A DNA stretch of 64,000 bases from Metabacillus malikii (GCF_030813355.1 NZ_JAUSUD010000003.1:124001-188000), one strand, 5' to 3'; positions 8,119-17,150 are shown, counted from the first letter of the stretch. Numbers and translations are program-made. The notes: generated by a model not told the origin, from the sequence alone.

Positions 8119-8991
8119 GTGACGTCGATACAAATTGGGCTTACAGGGTGGGGGGACCATGAATCCCTTTATTCAGCTAACACAAGTTCAGGAAAAAAAT
8201 TAAGTGAATATGCTGCACACTTCCCAACTGTAGAAATTGATTCTAGTTTTTATGCGGTTCAGCCTGAGCGGAATAGTCTTAAGTGGGTTCGTGATACACC
8301 AGAATCGTTTCAATTTATTGCAAAAGCATATCAAGGAATGACGGGACATATGCGAGATGAAATTCCTTTTGCAAGCAAACGTGAAATGTTTACAGCATAC
8401 ATACAGTCAATAGACCCGATTAGAAAGGCGAATAAGCTCGCGATGGTCTTGTTTCAATTTCCACCTTGGTTTGCATGCACAAGTGAAAATGTAACGTATT
8501 TAAAATGGTGCCGCGAGCAAATGAATGACATTGATGTCGCATTAGAATTCCGTAATCGTTCATGGTTTACTCCTGAATATTATGATAAAACGCTAAAGTT
8601 TATGGAAACAGAAAATTGGATACATAGTATCGTTGATGAGCCACAAGCAGGCATGAAATCGATTCCGACAATTCTTCATCCGACAAATCAAAAAAAGACA
8701 CTCGTTCGCTTACATGGTCGCAATGTTCATGGATGGAATAAGCCGGCTAATGGGGATAATTGGCGCGATGTTCGGTACTTATATCGTTACAATGAGGAAG
8801 AATTAGCAGAGTGGCAGAGAAATTTACATAAGCTGCAAAAAAATACTGATACTATTTTTATGTTATTTAATAATAATTCTGGTGGAGATGCCGCAGATAA
8901 TGCAAAAATGATGATAAAAAAGTTAGGCATTTCCTATTCAGGACTAGCTGAAAAACAACTAAGTCTTTTCAGTGATTTAGAGGAGCTGTAA
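8119..8991 (+). CDS. yunF: DUF72 family protein YunF
   Basis: 290 residues. DUF72 proteins are TIM-barrel-like proteins of unknown activity. The N-terminal IQIGLTGWGDH and VEIDSSFYAVQP, and later LVRLHGRN and FNNNSGGDAADNAK, match the family pattern. The frame could extend to ATG 8014, but that codon lies in the promoter, whereas AGGATG at 8105-8110 is well spaced for GTG 8119. It is followed after 4 bases by yunE, with AGGAG for that gene inside its own 3' end, so the two are co-translated. Function unknown; conserved near yunE-yunB in B. subtilis too. Confidence 0.85.
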   Translation: MTSIQIGLTGWGDHESLYSANTSSGKKLSEYAAHFPTVEIDSSFYAVQPERNSLKWVRDTPESFQFIAKAYQGMTGHMRDEIPFASKREMFTAYIQSIDPIRKANKLAMVLFQFPPWFACTSENVTYLKWCREQMNDIDVALEFRNRSWFTPEYYDKTLKFMETENWIHSIVDEPQAGMKSIPTILHPTNQKKTLVRLHGRNVHGWNKPANGDNWRDVRYLYRYNEEELAEWQRNLHKLQKNTDTIFMLFNNNSGGDAADNAKMMIKKLGISYSGLAEKQLSLFSDLEEL

Positions 8992-8995
8992 ATGA

Positions 8996-9823
8996 ATGAT
9001 TGAATGGTTAATCTTATTAATCGTTGGAATAGTGGCAGGTACAATTGGAAGCCTTGTTGGCCTTGGCGGTGGCATAATTGTTGTACCTATGATGCTTACA
9101 TTAAGTACATACTTTTCCGGCTTTGAAGACGTTTCTCCGCAAATTGCGGTCGGAACTTCATTATTAGTCGTTATTTTTACAGGTCTGTCGTCAACATTAA
9201 CATATATGAAATATAAGAAGGTTGATTATAAAAGTGGACTTATATTCTTTATTGGAAGTGGCCCAGGTGGAATTATTGGAGCGTACGTGACAAAGTTTTT
9301 TAATACGTCCTCATTTTCATTGCTCTTTGGACTATTTATGATTTTTATTTCTATTATTTTAATGGTTCGGGATAAGCTTCCAAAAGTAAAGAGCGGAGAA
9401 GGGAAAAAAATTTCTCGTACATATATAGATGATAATGGAGAGGAAGCAGAATATGGCTTTAAACCTGTTTTGGGAGTTGTTATCTCCTTTTTTGTAGGGT
9501 TTATTTCTGGATTATTTGGTATCGGTGGCGGTGCATTAATGGTACCAGCAATGATTCTTCTCTTCGGTTTCCCGGCACATATCGCAATCGCAACATCTAT
9601 GTTTATCATCTTCTTATCAGCAACAACAGGCTCGGTTACACATGTAGCATTGGGTAATATTAATTGGCTATATGCAGCAATTCTCATTCCTGGTGCGTGG
9701 TTTGGTGGTAAGTTTGGCGCTGTCATTAGTACAAAGTTAAAAGGGAAAACAGTCATTATTCTCTTACGACTAGTGTTAATTGTAGCGGGAATTAAACTTA
9801 TATATGAAGGGTTTATGGGTTAG
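8996..9823 (+). CDS. yunE: TauE/SafE-family membrane transporter YunE
   Basis: 275 residues with about eight hydrophobic segments arranged as two repeats. Each repeat starts with the glycine-rich family signature: GSLVGLGGGIIVVPMM near residue 20 and GLFGIGGGALMVPAM near residue 175. TauE/SafE proteins export or import small organo-sulfur anions and similar compounds across the cytoplasmic membrane; the substrate here is unknown. Coupled to yunF by a 4-base gap. Confidence 0.88.
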   Translation: MIEWLILLIVGIVAGTIGSLVGLGGGIIVVPMMLTLSTYFSGFEDVSPQIAVGTSLLVVIFTGLSSTLTYMKYKKVDYKSGLIFFIGSGPGGIIGAYVTKFFNTSSFSLLFGLFMIFISIILMVRDKLPKVKSGEGKKISRTYIDDNGEEAEYGFKPVLGVVISFFVGFISGLFGIGGGALMVPAMILLFGFPAHIAIATSMFIIFLSATTGSVTHVALGNINWLYAAILIPGAWFGGKFGAVISTKLKGKTVIILLRLVLIVAGIKLIYEGFMG

Positions 9824-9908
9824 CTTGTTGAATTAATATGCTATTGAATTTTATAAATGTTTAAAGTTGTTCAGTTTTTTTGCGTCTTATGAATAAGGAG
9901 AGGGACCT

Positions 9909-11306
9909 ATGCTTGAAACGATACATCTTTACCATACGAATGATTTACATAGCCATTTTGAAAATTGGCCAAAAATCGTTCATTTCCTAAATGAAAAACG
10001 AAAAACACACACTATAAAAAATGAAGAAACACTCCTTTTTGACATCGGTGACCATGCTGATCGTTTCCATCCGATTACAGAAGCGACAAAAGGAAAAGCA
10101 AATGTTACTTTACTCAATCAATTGAAGTATGACGCTGTTACGATTGGGAATAATGAAGGAATTACGTTTTCCCACGAAGATTTAGATACATTGTATGAAA
10201 AAGCAGATTTTCCCGTCATCCTGTCAAATTTGTATACAGAATTAAATGAGCGGCCGCCATGGGTCGTACCATACAAAATATTCACGTTAAATAGTGGAAT
10301 TAAACTTGCTGTATTAGGTGTAACGGTTTATTATGAACTATTTTATCAGCTATTAGGCTGGAAGGTGAAAGACCCGTTTCAAAGTCTTTTAGAAACTGTC
10401 CAACAGGTGAAGGAACAGGCAGATGTCATCGTCCTGCTCTCACACCTAGGCATTACGGATGATGAGATTATCGCTAATGAATTTCCAGATATCGATGTGA
10501 TTATTGGCGGTCATACACATCATGTGTTAAAAAATGGTAAAAAGATAAATCAAACCCTTATTGCGGGTGCTGGTAAATATGGACAATATGTTGGGCAAAT
10601 TTCGTTAACAATAGACGACCAAAGCAAAGATGTTGTTTCGAGCACAGCGACAGTATATCCGATTGACGAAGCACAAGCAGCTTGCGAAGCTACACAGCAT
10701 TGGTTAGATAATGCGTTACATAAAAGCAACGACATTCTTTCGGAAGTTATTGTTAATCTCAACCAAAAGCTTGAGATAAATTGGTACGAGGAATCTCCAT
10801 TTGCAAAATTTCTTGCACAAGCTCTACTAGAGTGGTGTGATGGTGAAGTGGCAATGGTCAATTCGGGAGTGCTACTCGAGTCATTAGCAAAGGGACCAGT
10901 AACAAAAGGAGACCTTCATCGTCTATGTCCACACCCGATTAACCCTTGCAAAGTATTTCTTAAAGGTGACGTACTAAAGGAAGTAATTATTCAAGCAAGG
11001 GCAGAAGAGTTAGAACATCTTATGTTAAGAGGATTTGGCTTTCGCGGGAAAGTGATGGGAAGAATGGTTTATGAAGGTATTGAATTTACAACAACTATGC
11101 TATCAGACGGAAAAGAGCACCTCAATGAAATATTTGTCCAAGGAGAGCCGATAAATACAGAACGGACATATGCTGTTGCAACTATCGATATGTTTACATT
11201 TGGTGCACATTATCCACAAATCGCTCGTGCGGAGGATAAAGTATTTTATATGCCAGAATTATTAAGAGATTTATTAGCCTGGCAGCTTGAAAAAAGTACA
11301 TGTTAG
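9909..11306 (+). CDS. yunD: 5'-nucleotidase/UDP-sugar hydrolase-family phosphoesterase YunD
   Basis: 465 residues. The metallophosphoesterase domain comes first: HTNDLHSHFENW (metal ligands D and H), FDIGDHADR, TIGNNEG and GGHTHH. The C-terminal substrate domain of the 5'-nucleotidase family follows (VAMVNSGVLLE, DLHRLCPHPINP). No signal peptide is seen, unlike most extracellular members, so it should act on nucleotides or related phosphoesters inside the cell. It lies 85 bp after yunE with its own AAGGAG site and may belong to the same operon. Confidence 0.9.
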   Translation: MLETIHLYHTNDLHSHFENWPKIVHFLNEKRKTHTIKNEETLLFDIGDHADRFHPITEATKGKANVTLLNQLKYDAVTIGNNEGITFSHEDLDTLYEKADFPVILSNLYTELNERPPWVVPYKIFTLNSGIKLAVLGVTVYYELFYQLLGWKVKDPFQSLLETVQQVKEQADVIVLLSHLGITDDEIIANEFPDIDVIIGGHTHHVLKNGKKINQTLIAGAGKYGQYVGQISLTIDDQSKDVVSSTATVYPIDEAQAACEATQHWLDNALHKSNDILSEVIVNLNQKLEINWYEESPFAKFLAQALLEWCDGEVAMVNSGVLLESLAKGPVTKGDLHRLCPHPINPCKVFLKGDVLKEVIIQARAEELEHLMLRGFGFRGKVMGRMVYEGIEFTTTMLSDGKEHLNEIFVQGEPINTERTYAVATIDMFTFGAHYPQIARAEDKVFYMPELLRDLLAWQLEKSTC

Positions 11307-11376
11307 CTATAGGCATCTGTCTACACGCTTCCATATTGTATTCATAGAGATATAGTATGAAAGGAGTGTAGAACAT

Positions 11377-11679
11377 ATGGTTAGTATGACTCCAATTGTC
11401 ATCGATGGAAAGCAGTTTACAGCCATTACAGTTGCATTACCTAAAACTAATTTTATGGCAGTTACTAGTGAAAAAGGCTATATCATGTGTGGTGCATTAG
11501 ACGTTGCGCTTTTAAATGAAAAGTTAAAGGAGCGTGGCATTATCGCAGGTCGGGCGGTAGGTGTGCGCACGATCGAACAGCTTCTAGAAGCACCATTAGA
11601 ATCTGTCACGTATGAGGCAGAAGCGCTCGGTATCAAAGTAGGAACAATCGGAAAAGATGCTTTACTTAAAATGGTATAA
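11377..11679 (+). CDS. yunC: YunC family protein (DUF1805)
   Basis: 100 residues, the usual length of the YunC/DUF1805 family, a small single-domain protein of unknown role. The family feature YIMCGALDVALLNEKL and the following region RAVGVRTIEQLLEAPL are present. AAAGGAGTG precedes the ATG. A second ATG three codons later is also possible. A terminator-like hairpin follows directly (11695-11740). Confidence 0.88.
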   Translation: MVSMTPIVIDGKQFTAITVALPKTNFMAVTSEKGYIMCGALDVALLNEKLKERGIIAGRAVGVRTIEQLLEAPLESVTYEAEALGIKVGTIGKDALLKMV

Positions 11680-11694
11680 AAAATAATGCGTACA

Positions 11695-11740
11695 TCCCTC
11701 CTTTTCAGCATACACATGTTTGTAAAGGGGGGATTTATTT
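11695..11740 (+). promoter_or_regulatory. yunC terminator-like hairpin that contains the yunB SD, with a SigE-like promoter in its loop
   Basis: TCCCTCCTTT (11695-11704) pairs over 10 positions (one G-U) with AAAGGGGGGA (11724-11733), which is also the yunB ribosome binding site; TTTATTTT follows. The loop contains GCATACACAT (11708-11717), a close match to the SigE -10 sequence. A weak -35 (ACAT near 11692) is 13-14 bp upstream. A SigE transcript would start near 11723 and lack the left arm, freeing the site. Confidence 0.55.
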
Positions 11741-12486
11741 TGGCTGCATTTCGCGGACGCAAACCGCGTCGCCGTAAAGGGCCTTTACCTTTTCGATATG
11801 TTATTTTATTAACGCTTGTTATTTTTATTATATTAACTGCAAGTAGTTTTTGGATTGTGAATAATGAGATTAAACCGACATTAATGAGGATTGCAACGCT
11901 AGAAGCATCTTCTGTTGCAACAACGATTATCCAAGAAGCGGTAAAAGACGAAATCATTGATGCTGACGAAGCTGAAAATTTAATTATTACCGAAAAAGAT
12001 AAAGATGGAAATATTTCTATGATAACTTATAATACTGGTACAGTTCGAAAATCTTTGCGTCATGTCACAGATAATATTACTAGTAAATTAGAAGAGATCG
12101 AAAAGGCCAACTTTCATAGTAAAGGGAAAAACGACCAAGAAATGGAACTTGATGATGGAATCGTTTACTCTATTCCCTTAGGTCAAGTTACGCAGAATGC
12201 AATATTAAGTACACTTGGTCCAGATATTCCTATCAGCTTTTATTTGATTGGAGATGTTCATACAGATATTAAACGTGATGTTACCCAATATGGCATAAAT
12301 AATGCGATTCATGAAGTATCTATTCTTGTAGAAGTAACAGTACAGGTTGTCATTCCATTTGCAACAGAGAAAATTACCATTGAGAACACTGTTCCTGTTA
12401 TTGATATTACAGAACGTGGAGATGTCCCGCAATATTACAATAATAATGGCGACGCAAACCCGGCAATTGAATTGCCAAGTGAATAA
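11740..12486 (+). CDS. yunB: Sporulation protein YunB
   Basis: 248 residues. Start TTG at 11740 follows the strong AAAGGGGGGA by 6 bases; the frame also runs back to ATG 11686, but that would cross the hairpin. A basic N-terminus (RGRKPRRRKGPLPFR) precedes one membrane helix at about residues 19-41, leaving a long domain outside the mother-cell cytoplasm. YunB is a SigE-regulon protein whose loss impairs sporulation in B. subtilis; its molecular activity is not defined. The SigE-like promoter in its leader agrees with this. Confidence 0.88.
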   Translation: MAAFRGRKPRRRKGPLPFRYVILLTLVIFIILTASSFWIVNNEIKPTLMRIATLEASSVATTIIQEAVKDEIIDADEAENLIITEKDKDGNISMITYNTGTVRKSLRHVTDNITSKLEEIEKANFHSKGKNDQEMELDDGIVYSIPLGQVTQNAILSTLGPDIPISFYLIGDVHTDIKRDVTQYGINNAIHEVSILVEVTVQVVIPFATEKITIENTVPVIDITERGDVPQYYNNNGDANPAIELPSE

Positions 12487-12489
12487 TTA

Positions 12490-12518
12490 TTGCTTGATAT
12501 CTAAAGTTTTGCTAAAAT
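12490..12518 (+). promoter_or_regulatory. SigA promoter before the lysine riboswitch
   Basis: TTGCTT at 12490-12495, 17-bp spacer, TAAAAT at 12513-12518 with an extended TGC just before it. It lies about 30 bp before the aptamer. Confidence 0.6.
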
Positions 12519-12544
12519 AGTATTACTGAAAATCAAATACAACA

Positions 12545-12745
12545 ACCACCTTATCTCATGATGAGGTAGAGGCGCAAAAAACAAGAGTAGCTGATGTGAG
12601 GATGACAACGATGACCATCATTGAAAGGGTTTTTTGCCGAAGTAATTAAAGTTGTCGCGCTTTAGTTGCTGGTATTACTTTGAATAAGGGTAATACTGTC
12701 ATTATAGGTTTTCTATAATGGAGGGCTACTGATCAGGATGGAGGA
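12545..12745 (+). promoter_or_regulatory. Lysine riboswitch (L-box) aptamer
   Basis: The conserved L-box elements occur in order: GATGAGGTAGAGGCGC, AGAGTA, GAAAGGG, TTTTTTGCCGAAG, GCTGGTATTAC, ACTGTC and GGAGGGCTACTGATCAGG, whose ends can pair to close the central stem. Lysine binding to this five-way junction switches the downstream terminator at 12764-12805. The controlled gene is an NhaC-family transporter, a known lysine-riboswitch target in Firmicutes. Confidence 0.93.
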
Positions 12746-12763
12746 TAACACGACATTATTCAT

Positions 12764-12805
12764 AAAGAGTAATGATAGTTATTTTCTATCATTACTCTTT
12801 TTTGT
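12764..12805 (+). terminator. Expression-platform terminator of the lysine riboswitch
   Basis: A perfect 15-bp stem (AAAGAGTAATGATAG and its complement) with a 7-base loop and a T-run. It lies between the aptamer and the transporter gene, so premature termination at high lysine is expected. Confidence 0.88.
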
Positions 12806-12883
12806 GTGCATTTTTAATATGACATACAAACCATTCAGGTAACAATAGCTCCTCCGATAATTAATAAAGGAGGGTTTTATACG

Positions 12884-14461
12884 ATGGCTGGTTCGATTTA
12901 TTCAATTATTCCACCAATTTTAGCGATAATTATGGTTATCTTAACAAGAAGAGTCTTACTTTCTCTTGGGGTAGGGATTGTTTCATCGGCATTTTTAATA
13001 GAACTTAAACCCGAAGTGTCTATATTAAGTACTATTAAGGGTACTTTCACTTCAATATTTGATACGTTTATCGGCGTCTTTATCGCAGATGGGGCTGTAA
13101 ACACATGGAATGTTTATATCATTTTATTCCTGCTTATTCTTGGGATTATTACAGCGTTAATCTCAATGTCAGGAGGAAGCAGAGCATTTGGTGAATGGGC
13201 AGAGAAACGGGTTAAAACACGAGTAGGTGCACAATTTACTGCAGCATTTTTAGGAATCTTAATTTTTATTGATGATTATTTTAATGCACTTGCAGTTGGA
13301 CAAGTGAGCAGACCGATTACGGACCGACAGAAAGTTTCAAGGGCAAAGCTTGCATATATTATTGACTCTACATCAGCACCGGTTTGTGTCATTTCACCGA
13401 TTTCAAGTTGGGGAGCATTTATTATTGCAACACTTGCTGGGATATTTACCAAAATACAGGTGGATATCGCTCCCTTAGAGGCGTTTGTTAAAATGATTCC
13501 TTTGAATTATTATGCGTTAACCTCACTTATTCTTGTTTTTGTGATTGCTTATTTTAATATTAATTTAGGCAGTATGAAAGTTCATGAAGAACGTGCAATG
13601 GCAACGGGACAAGTGATTGACCCGAAAATGGCTCCAATCGGTGATGTTGAGGATGAGCTGCCTGTTAGTGATAAAGGTACGGTAGCTAATCTAGTGTTAC
13701 CGATCGTTGCGTTAATTGTAGGGACGGTGAGTTCAATGCTGCTCACTGGTTACAGTGCAATCGAAGATAAAACGAATGTAACAATTTTTACAATCTTTGA
13801 AAATACGGACGTATCTGCTTCACTTCTTTACGGTGGATTATTTGGACTTATCATTACGCTTATACTTTATTTAATGAAAAACATGGACCGCAAATCATTA
13901 CCTTTAGGAATTGGAATGGGTATGAAATCGATGCTTCCGGCAATTTATATTCTCATATTTGCATGGGTAATTGTTGATTTAATAAAAGGTCTTGGTACAG
14001 GTGAATATTTAGCGAGTTTAGTTGAAAACTCTAATCTAAACATAGCGTATTTACCAGTTATCTTATTTTTGTTAGCTGCATTTACAGCATTTGCGACAGG
14101 TTCTTCATGGGGCACATTTGGTATTATCCTACCAATTGCAGGTGAAATTGCCGCAGTTACAAATATTGAAATGTTATTACCAACAATGGCTGCAGTATTA
14201 GCGGGTGCTGTATTAGGTGATCATTGTTCACCAATATCCGATACAACCATTCTTTCGTCTACAGGTGCTGGTAGTCATCATATGGACCATGTAATGACCC
14301 AGCTCCCATATGCGTTGATTGGTGGTGCTATTGCCGCAGTTGGATATCTCGTCCTTGGATTAACAGGCAGTTCGCTTGCTGGTTTAGCTGCTATCTTCTT
14401 ACTAATCGTTTTGTTTATTCTATTATTTAGAAAGAAAAGCACAGCCACATCAATAATATAA
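12884..14461 (+). CDS. NhaC-family transporter, predicted lysine carrier
   Basis: 525 residues and about 12-14 hydrophobic segments. The NhaC family is shown by FIDDYFNALAVG, then SAPVCVISPISSWGAFI and the C-terminal GDHCSPISDTTILSSTGAG. Members exchange Na+ and H+, some with an organic substrate. The lysine riboswitch directly upstream means the gene is shut by lysine, which points to lysine uptake rather than simple Na+/H+ exchange (comparative genomics has called such genes LysW). AAAGGAGG precedes the ATG. Terminator follows; single-gene unit. Confidence 0.88.
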   Translation: MAGSIYSIIPPILAIIMVILTRRVLLSLGVGIVSSAFLIELKPEVSILSTIKGTFTSIFDTFIGVFIADGAVNTWNVYIILFLLILGIITALISMSGGSRAFGEWAEKRVKTRVGAQFTAAFLGILIFIDDYFNALAVGQVSRPITDRQKVSRAKLAYIIDSTSAPVCVISPISSWGAFIIATLAGIFTKIQVDIAPLEAFVKMIPLNYYALTSLILVFVIAYFNINLGSMKVHEERAMATGQVIDPKMAPIGDVEDELPVSDKGTVANLVLPIVALIVGTVSSMLLTGYSAIEDKTNVTIFTIFENTDVSASLLYGGLFGLIITLILYLMKNMDRKSLPLGIGMGMKSMLPAIYILIFAWVIVDLIKGLGTGEYLASLVENSNLNIAYLPVILFLLAAFTAFATGSSWGTFGIILPIAGEIAAVTNIEMLLPTMAAVLAGAVLGDHCSPISDTTILSSTGAGSHHMDHVMTQLPYALIGGAIAAVGYLVLGLTGSSLAGLAAIFLLIVLFILLFRKKSTATSII

Positions 14462-14464
14462 TAT

Positions 14465-14523
14465 AAAAGGATGTCTCTTATAGCAGTCGTTGCTAGGGAG
14501 AACATCCTTTTTTAGTGAATAAA
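14465..14523 (+). terminator. Terminator of the NhaC gene
   Basis: AAAAGGATGT and ACATCCTTTT form the base of a long hairpin with further inner pairing, followed by a T-run. Confidence 0.8.
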
Positions 14524-14851
14524 AACTATATTAATATTTAAGGTATCTTATAATAATTATATGAATTAATAGTTTATTGTGATGTACTAAACAAATCAAC
14601 CATTCAACGTGTTAATGTATAAAAGGATTAACTGTCAAGAATATACTATATTTATATATGTAAAAAAATGTTGAATAAGGTGATTATTGTCGAAAAAACC
14701 ATACTAAAATAGTAATTTTCTGAATTTTCCTATAGACATAGGCATAATGACCATTTATACTATGTATAGATTATAGTAAATAGTCAGAAAATTAGGTAAT
14801 TTCAAATTGTTTCGTTTCCTTGGAACTAGTTTGAAAGGGAGGGTTTTTATT
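14524..14851. other. Intergenic stretch before the NSS transporter
   Basis: About 330 bp, very AT-rich. An in-frame upstream codon at 14807 would lengthen the transporter but lacks a ribosome binding site. No promoter matching consensus at both boxes and no conserved RNA was recognised. Confidence 0.4.
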
Positions 14852-16366
14852 ATGGATAATCGTCCACAGTGGGGAACAAGGGCTGGATTTATATTAGCAG
14901 CTGTTGGATCTGCAATAGGATTAGGAAATATTTGGCGGTTCCCTGCAACTGCTTATGAAAATGGTGGAGGAGCATTTTTCTTACCTTATCTATTTGCTTT
15001 ATTAACAGCAGGGATTCCATTATTAATCATGGAATTCACATTAGGTCATAAATATCGCAGTTCTTCTCCGGCAACATTTGCGAAGATTAGTAAAGGGAAA
15101 GAATGGATAGGCTGGTGGCAAATTGCAATTTCATTTGTTATCTCCTGTTATTACCCGGTCATTATTGCTTGGGCTGGTTCTTATTCAGTGTTTTCATTTA
15201 ATAAGCACTGGGGAGATGATACTGAAGGTTTCTTATTTAATGAATATTTGCATCTAGCAAAAACTCCAGGGGAATTTGGTGGTTTAGTACCAGGAGTGTT
15301 AATTCCACTTATTATTGTATGGGCTGTTGCTTTAGGGGTTATGTTTGCTGGTGTTAAAAAAGGAATTGAAGCTGCAAGCAGAATATTCATTCCAGTATTA
15401 GTTGTTATGTTTACTCTTATCGTAATTAGAGCGTTAACTCTAGATGGAGCTGCTGCAGGACTTGAGGCATTTTTTAAGCCTGATTGGAGTACAATTATGG
15501 ATGGAAAAGTATGGGTAGCTGCCTATGGACAAATTTTCTTTAGTTTATCAATTGCTTTTGCTATTATGATTACTTATGCAAGTTATCTTCCTAAAAAGTC
15601 AGATATTACAAATAATGCTTTCATTACCGGTTTCGGAAACTCTGCGTTTGAAGTATTAGCTGGAATTGGAGTATTTAGTGCATTAGGCTTTATGGCTGCA
15701 CAGCAAGGAGTTCCAGTATCAGAAGTTGTATCATCTGGCGTAGGTTTAGCATTTGTTGTTTTCCCGCAAATAATTAATGAGTTCCCGGGATTCAACGAAT
15801 TATTCGGTTTCTTATTCTTTGGTTCTTTAATATTAGCAGGTCTAACATCACTCATCTCAATTACGGAGACATATATTGCGGGACTGCAAGAGAAATTTAA
15901 CATTTCTAGAACAAAGGCTGTTGCGATTGGCGGCGGATTAGCAGCACTTTGCTCGTTAATTTTTGCTACAAGAGGCGGCTTATACTTCCTTGATAGTGTC
16001 GATTATTTTATTAATACATTCGGTGTTGCATTAGCGGGCTTAATTGAAGTTATTGCAATTGCTTGGTTTGCGAAAGAGCTTAAGTCAATTCAAAAACATG
16101 CAAATGAAGTGTCTGATATTCAAATTGGTGCATGGTGGAGATTTTCATTAAGTGTTATTACTCCAATTGTTTTAGGATATATGATGTTTGATAATTTACG
16201 TACGAATTTAACGAGTGAATACGAAGGGTATCCGAGAGAGTTTCTATTTAATTGGGGCTGGACAGTCGCAATCGGTGCGATATTAATTGGTGTACTATTC
16301 TCGATGAAATTTAGAAAAGATCATAATTCGTTATCATCCTCTAAAAATAAGGGGGTATCGTCCTAA
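14852..16366 (+). CDS. Sodium-dependent NSS-family amino-acid transporter
   Basis: 504 residues with about 12 membrane helices. The family signature is intact at the N-terminus: RAGFILAAVGSAIGLGNIWRFP followed by NGGGAFFLPYL. NSS (LeuT-fold) carriers couple amino-acid uptake to Na+. The start is ATG 14852, with GAAAGGGAGGG 8 bases upstream. The gene overlaps by one base a 35-residue gene for a MetS-type small subunit, so the substrate is likely methionine and/or alanine as in MetP-MetS of Corynebacterium; this is inferred by analogy. Confidence 0.9.
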   Translation: MDNRPQWGTRAGFILAAVGSAIGLGNIWRFPATAYENGGGAFFLPYLFALLTAGIPLLIMEFTLGHKYRSSSPATFAKISKGKEWIGWWQIAISFVISCYYPVIIAWAGSYSVFSFNKHWGDDTEGFLFNEYLHLAKTPGEFGGLVPGVLIPLIIVWAVALGVMFAGVKKGIEAASRIFIPVLVVMFTLIVIRALTLDGAAAGLEAFFKPDWSTIMDGKVWVAAYGQIFFSLSIAFAIMITYASYLPKKSDITNNAFITGFGNSAFEVLAGIGVFSALGFMAAQQGVPVSEVVSSGVGLAFVVFPQIINEFPGFNELFGFLFFGSLILAGLTSLISITETYIAGLQEKFNISRTKAVAIGGGLAALCSLIFATRGGLYFLDSVDYFINTFGVALAGLIEVIAIAWFAKELKSIQKHANEVSDIQIGAWWRFSLSVITPIVLGYMMFDNLRTNLTSEYEGYPREFLFNWGWTVAIGAILIGVLFSMKFRKDHNSLSSSKNKGVSS

Positions 16367-16473
16367 TGAGTGCTAGTGCAATCACAATGATGGTGATAGG
16401 GATAGTAGTTGTTTGGGGAGGCCTTGCAGCTAGTTTAGCAAATGCAGTTATAAAGGCTAAACAAAGTAAATAA
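16366..16473 (+). CDS. metS: MetS-like small subunit of the NSS transporter
   Basis: 35 residues, MSASAITMMVIGIVVVWG followed by GLAASLANAVIKAKQSK. One membrane helix (residues 6-26) and a basic tail are typical of the MetS family, small proteins encoded right after NSS transporters and needed for their function in Corynebacterium. The start codon overlaps the stop of the transporter (TAATG), which indicates translational coupling, and GGGGGT lies 11 bases upstream. Stop TAA at 16471. A terminator follows at once. Confidence 0.85.
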   Translation: MSASAITMMVIGIVVVWGGLAASLANAVIKAKQSK

Positions 16474-16487
16474 TTAATATGTATATG

Positions 16488-16521
16488 AAAAGCTGGCGGG
16501 GATTACTCTGCCAGCTTTTTC
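16488..16521 (+). terminator. Terminator of the NSS-metS operon
   Basis: AAAAGCTGGC and GCCAGCTTTT form a 10-bp stem, followed by a T-run. Confidence 0.85.
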
Positions 16522-16552
16522 AATACGAAAGATTCATTTTACAAGCTATGAC

Positions 16553-17150
16553 GGTCAATGAAAAGACTGCTAATGTACTAAGACAACTATTTCATACTAC
16601 ACCGGTCAAAAAAGCGCATGCTATTTTACCGAATAATCGTATTTCCTGTTAAGAAGGTCAATAAAGAGTCGTCTATATTACCGAAAAGACCAATTTTATA
16701 CTGTAACTGTCAAAAAGACGGATGCTATATTACCGAGAAATCTTATTTTCGGCTAATGCGGTCAATAAAGAGTCGTCTATATTACCGAAGAGACCAATTT
16801 CATACTACACAGGTAAAATAAGCAAGTGCTATATTACCAACTAAACGATTTTTCAGTTAAGATGGTCAATAAGGCTTCGTCTATTTAACCGAAGAGACTA
16901 ATTTCTCACTATAAAGGTAAAATAAGCAAGTGCTATATTACCAACTAAACGATTTTTCTGTTAAGACGGTCAATAAAGAGTCGTCTATTTAACCGAAGAG
17001 ACCAATATCATACTACAACGGTAAAATAAGCAAATGCTATATTACCAACAAAACGTTTTTCCAGTAATGCCGGTCAGTGAAGAGCCATCTATTTAACCGA
17101 AGAAACCAATTTCATACTACAACGGTCAAAAAGCGAATTCATTCGTTCTA
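16553..17150. repeat. Tandem array A1: 52-bp half-units alternating in a 104-bp unit
   Basis: A GGT-anchored motif (GGTCAA or GGTAAA, once decayed to TGTCAA) begins at 16553, 16604, 16656, 16708, 16760, 16812, 16864, 16916, 16968, 17020, 17072 and 17124, i.e. every 52 bp with one 51-bp step. Two half-unit types alternate: GGTCAATAAAGAGTCG... and GGTAAAATAAGCAAG.... Each can fold a short hairpin, with GGT-N-A near the start pairing with TATTACC or TATATTACC about 25 bases on. The array fills the space between metS and lytH, whose 3' ends face each other. It is the inverse complement of array A2 at 31.3 kb. Confidence 0.9.

Noticed and set aside
16618-16821. 67-residue frame in array A1
   Set aside because: Made entirely of repeat units; no SD.
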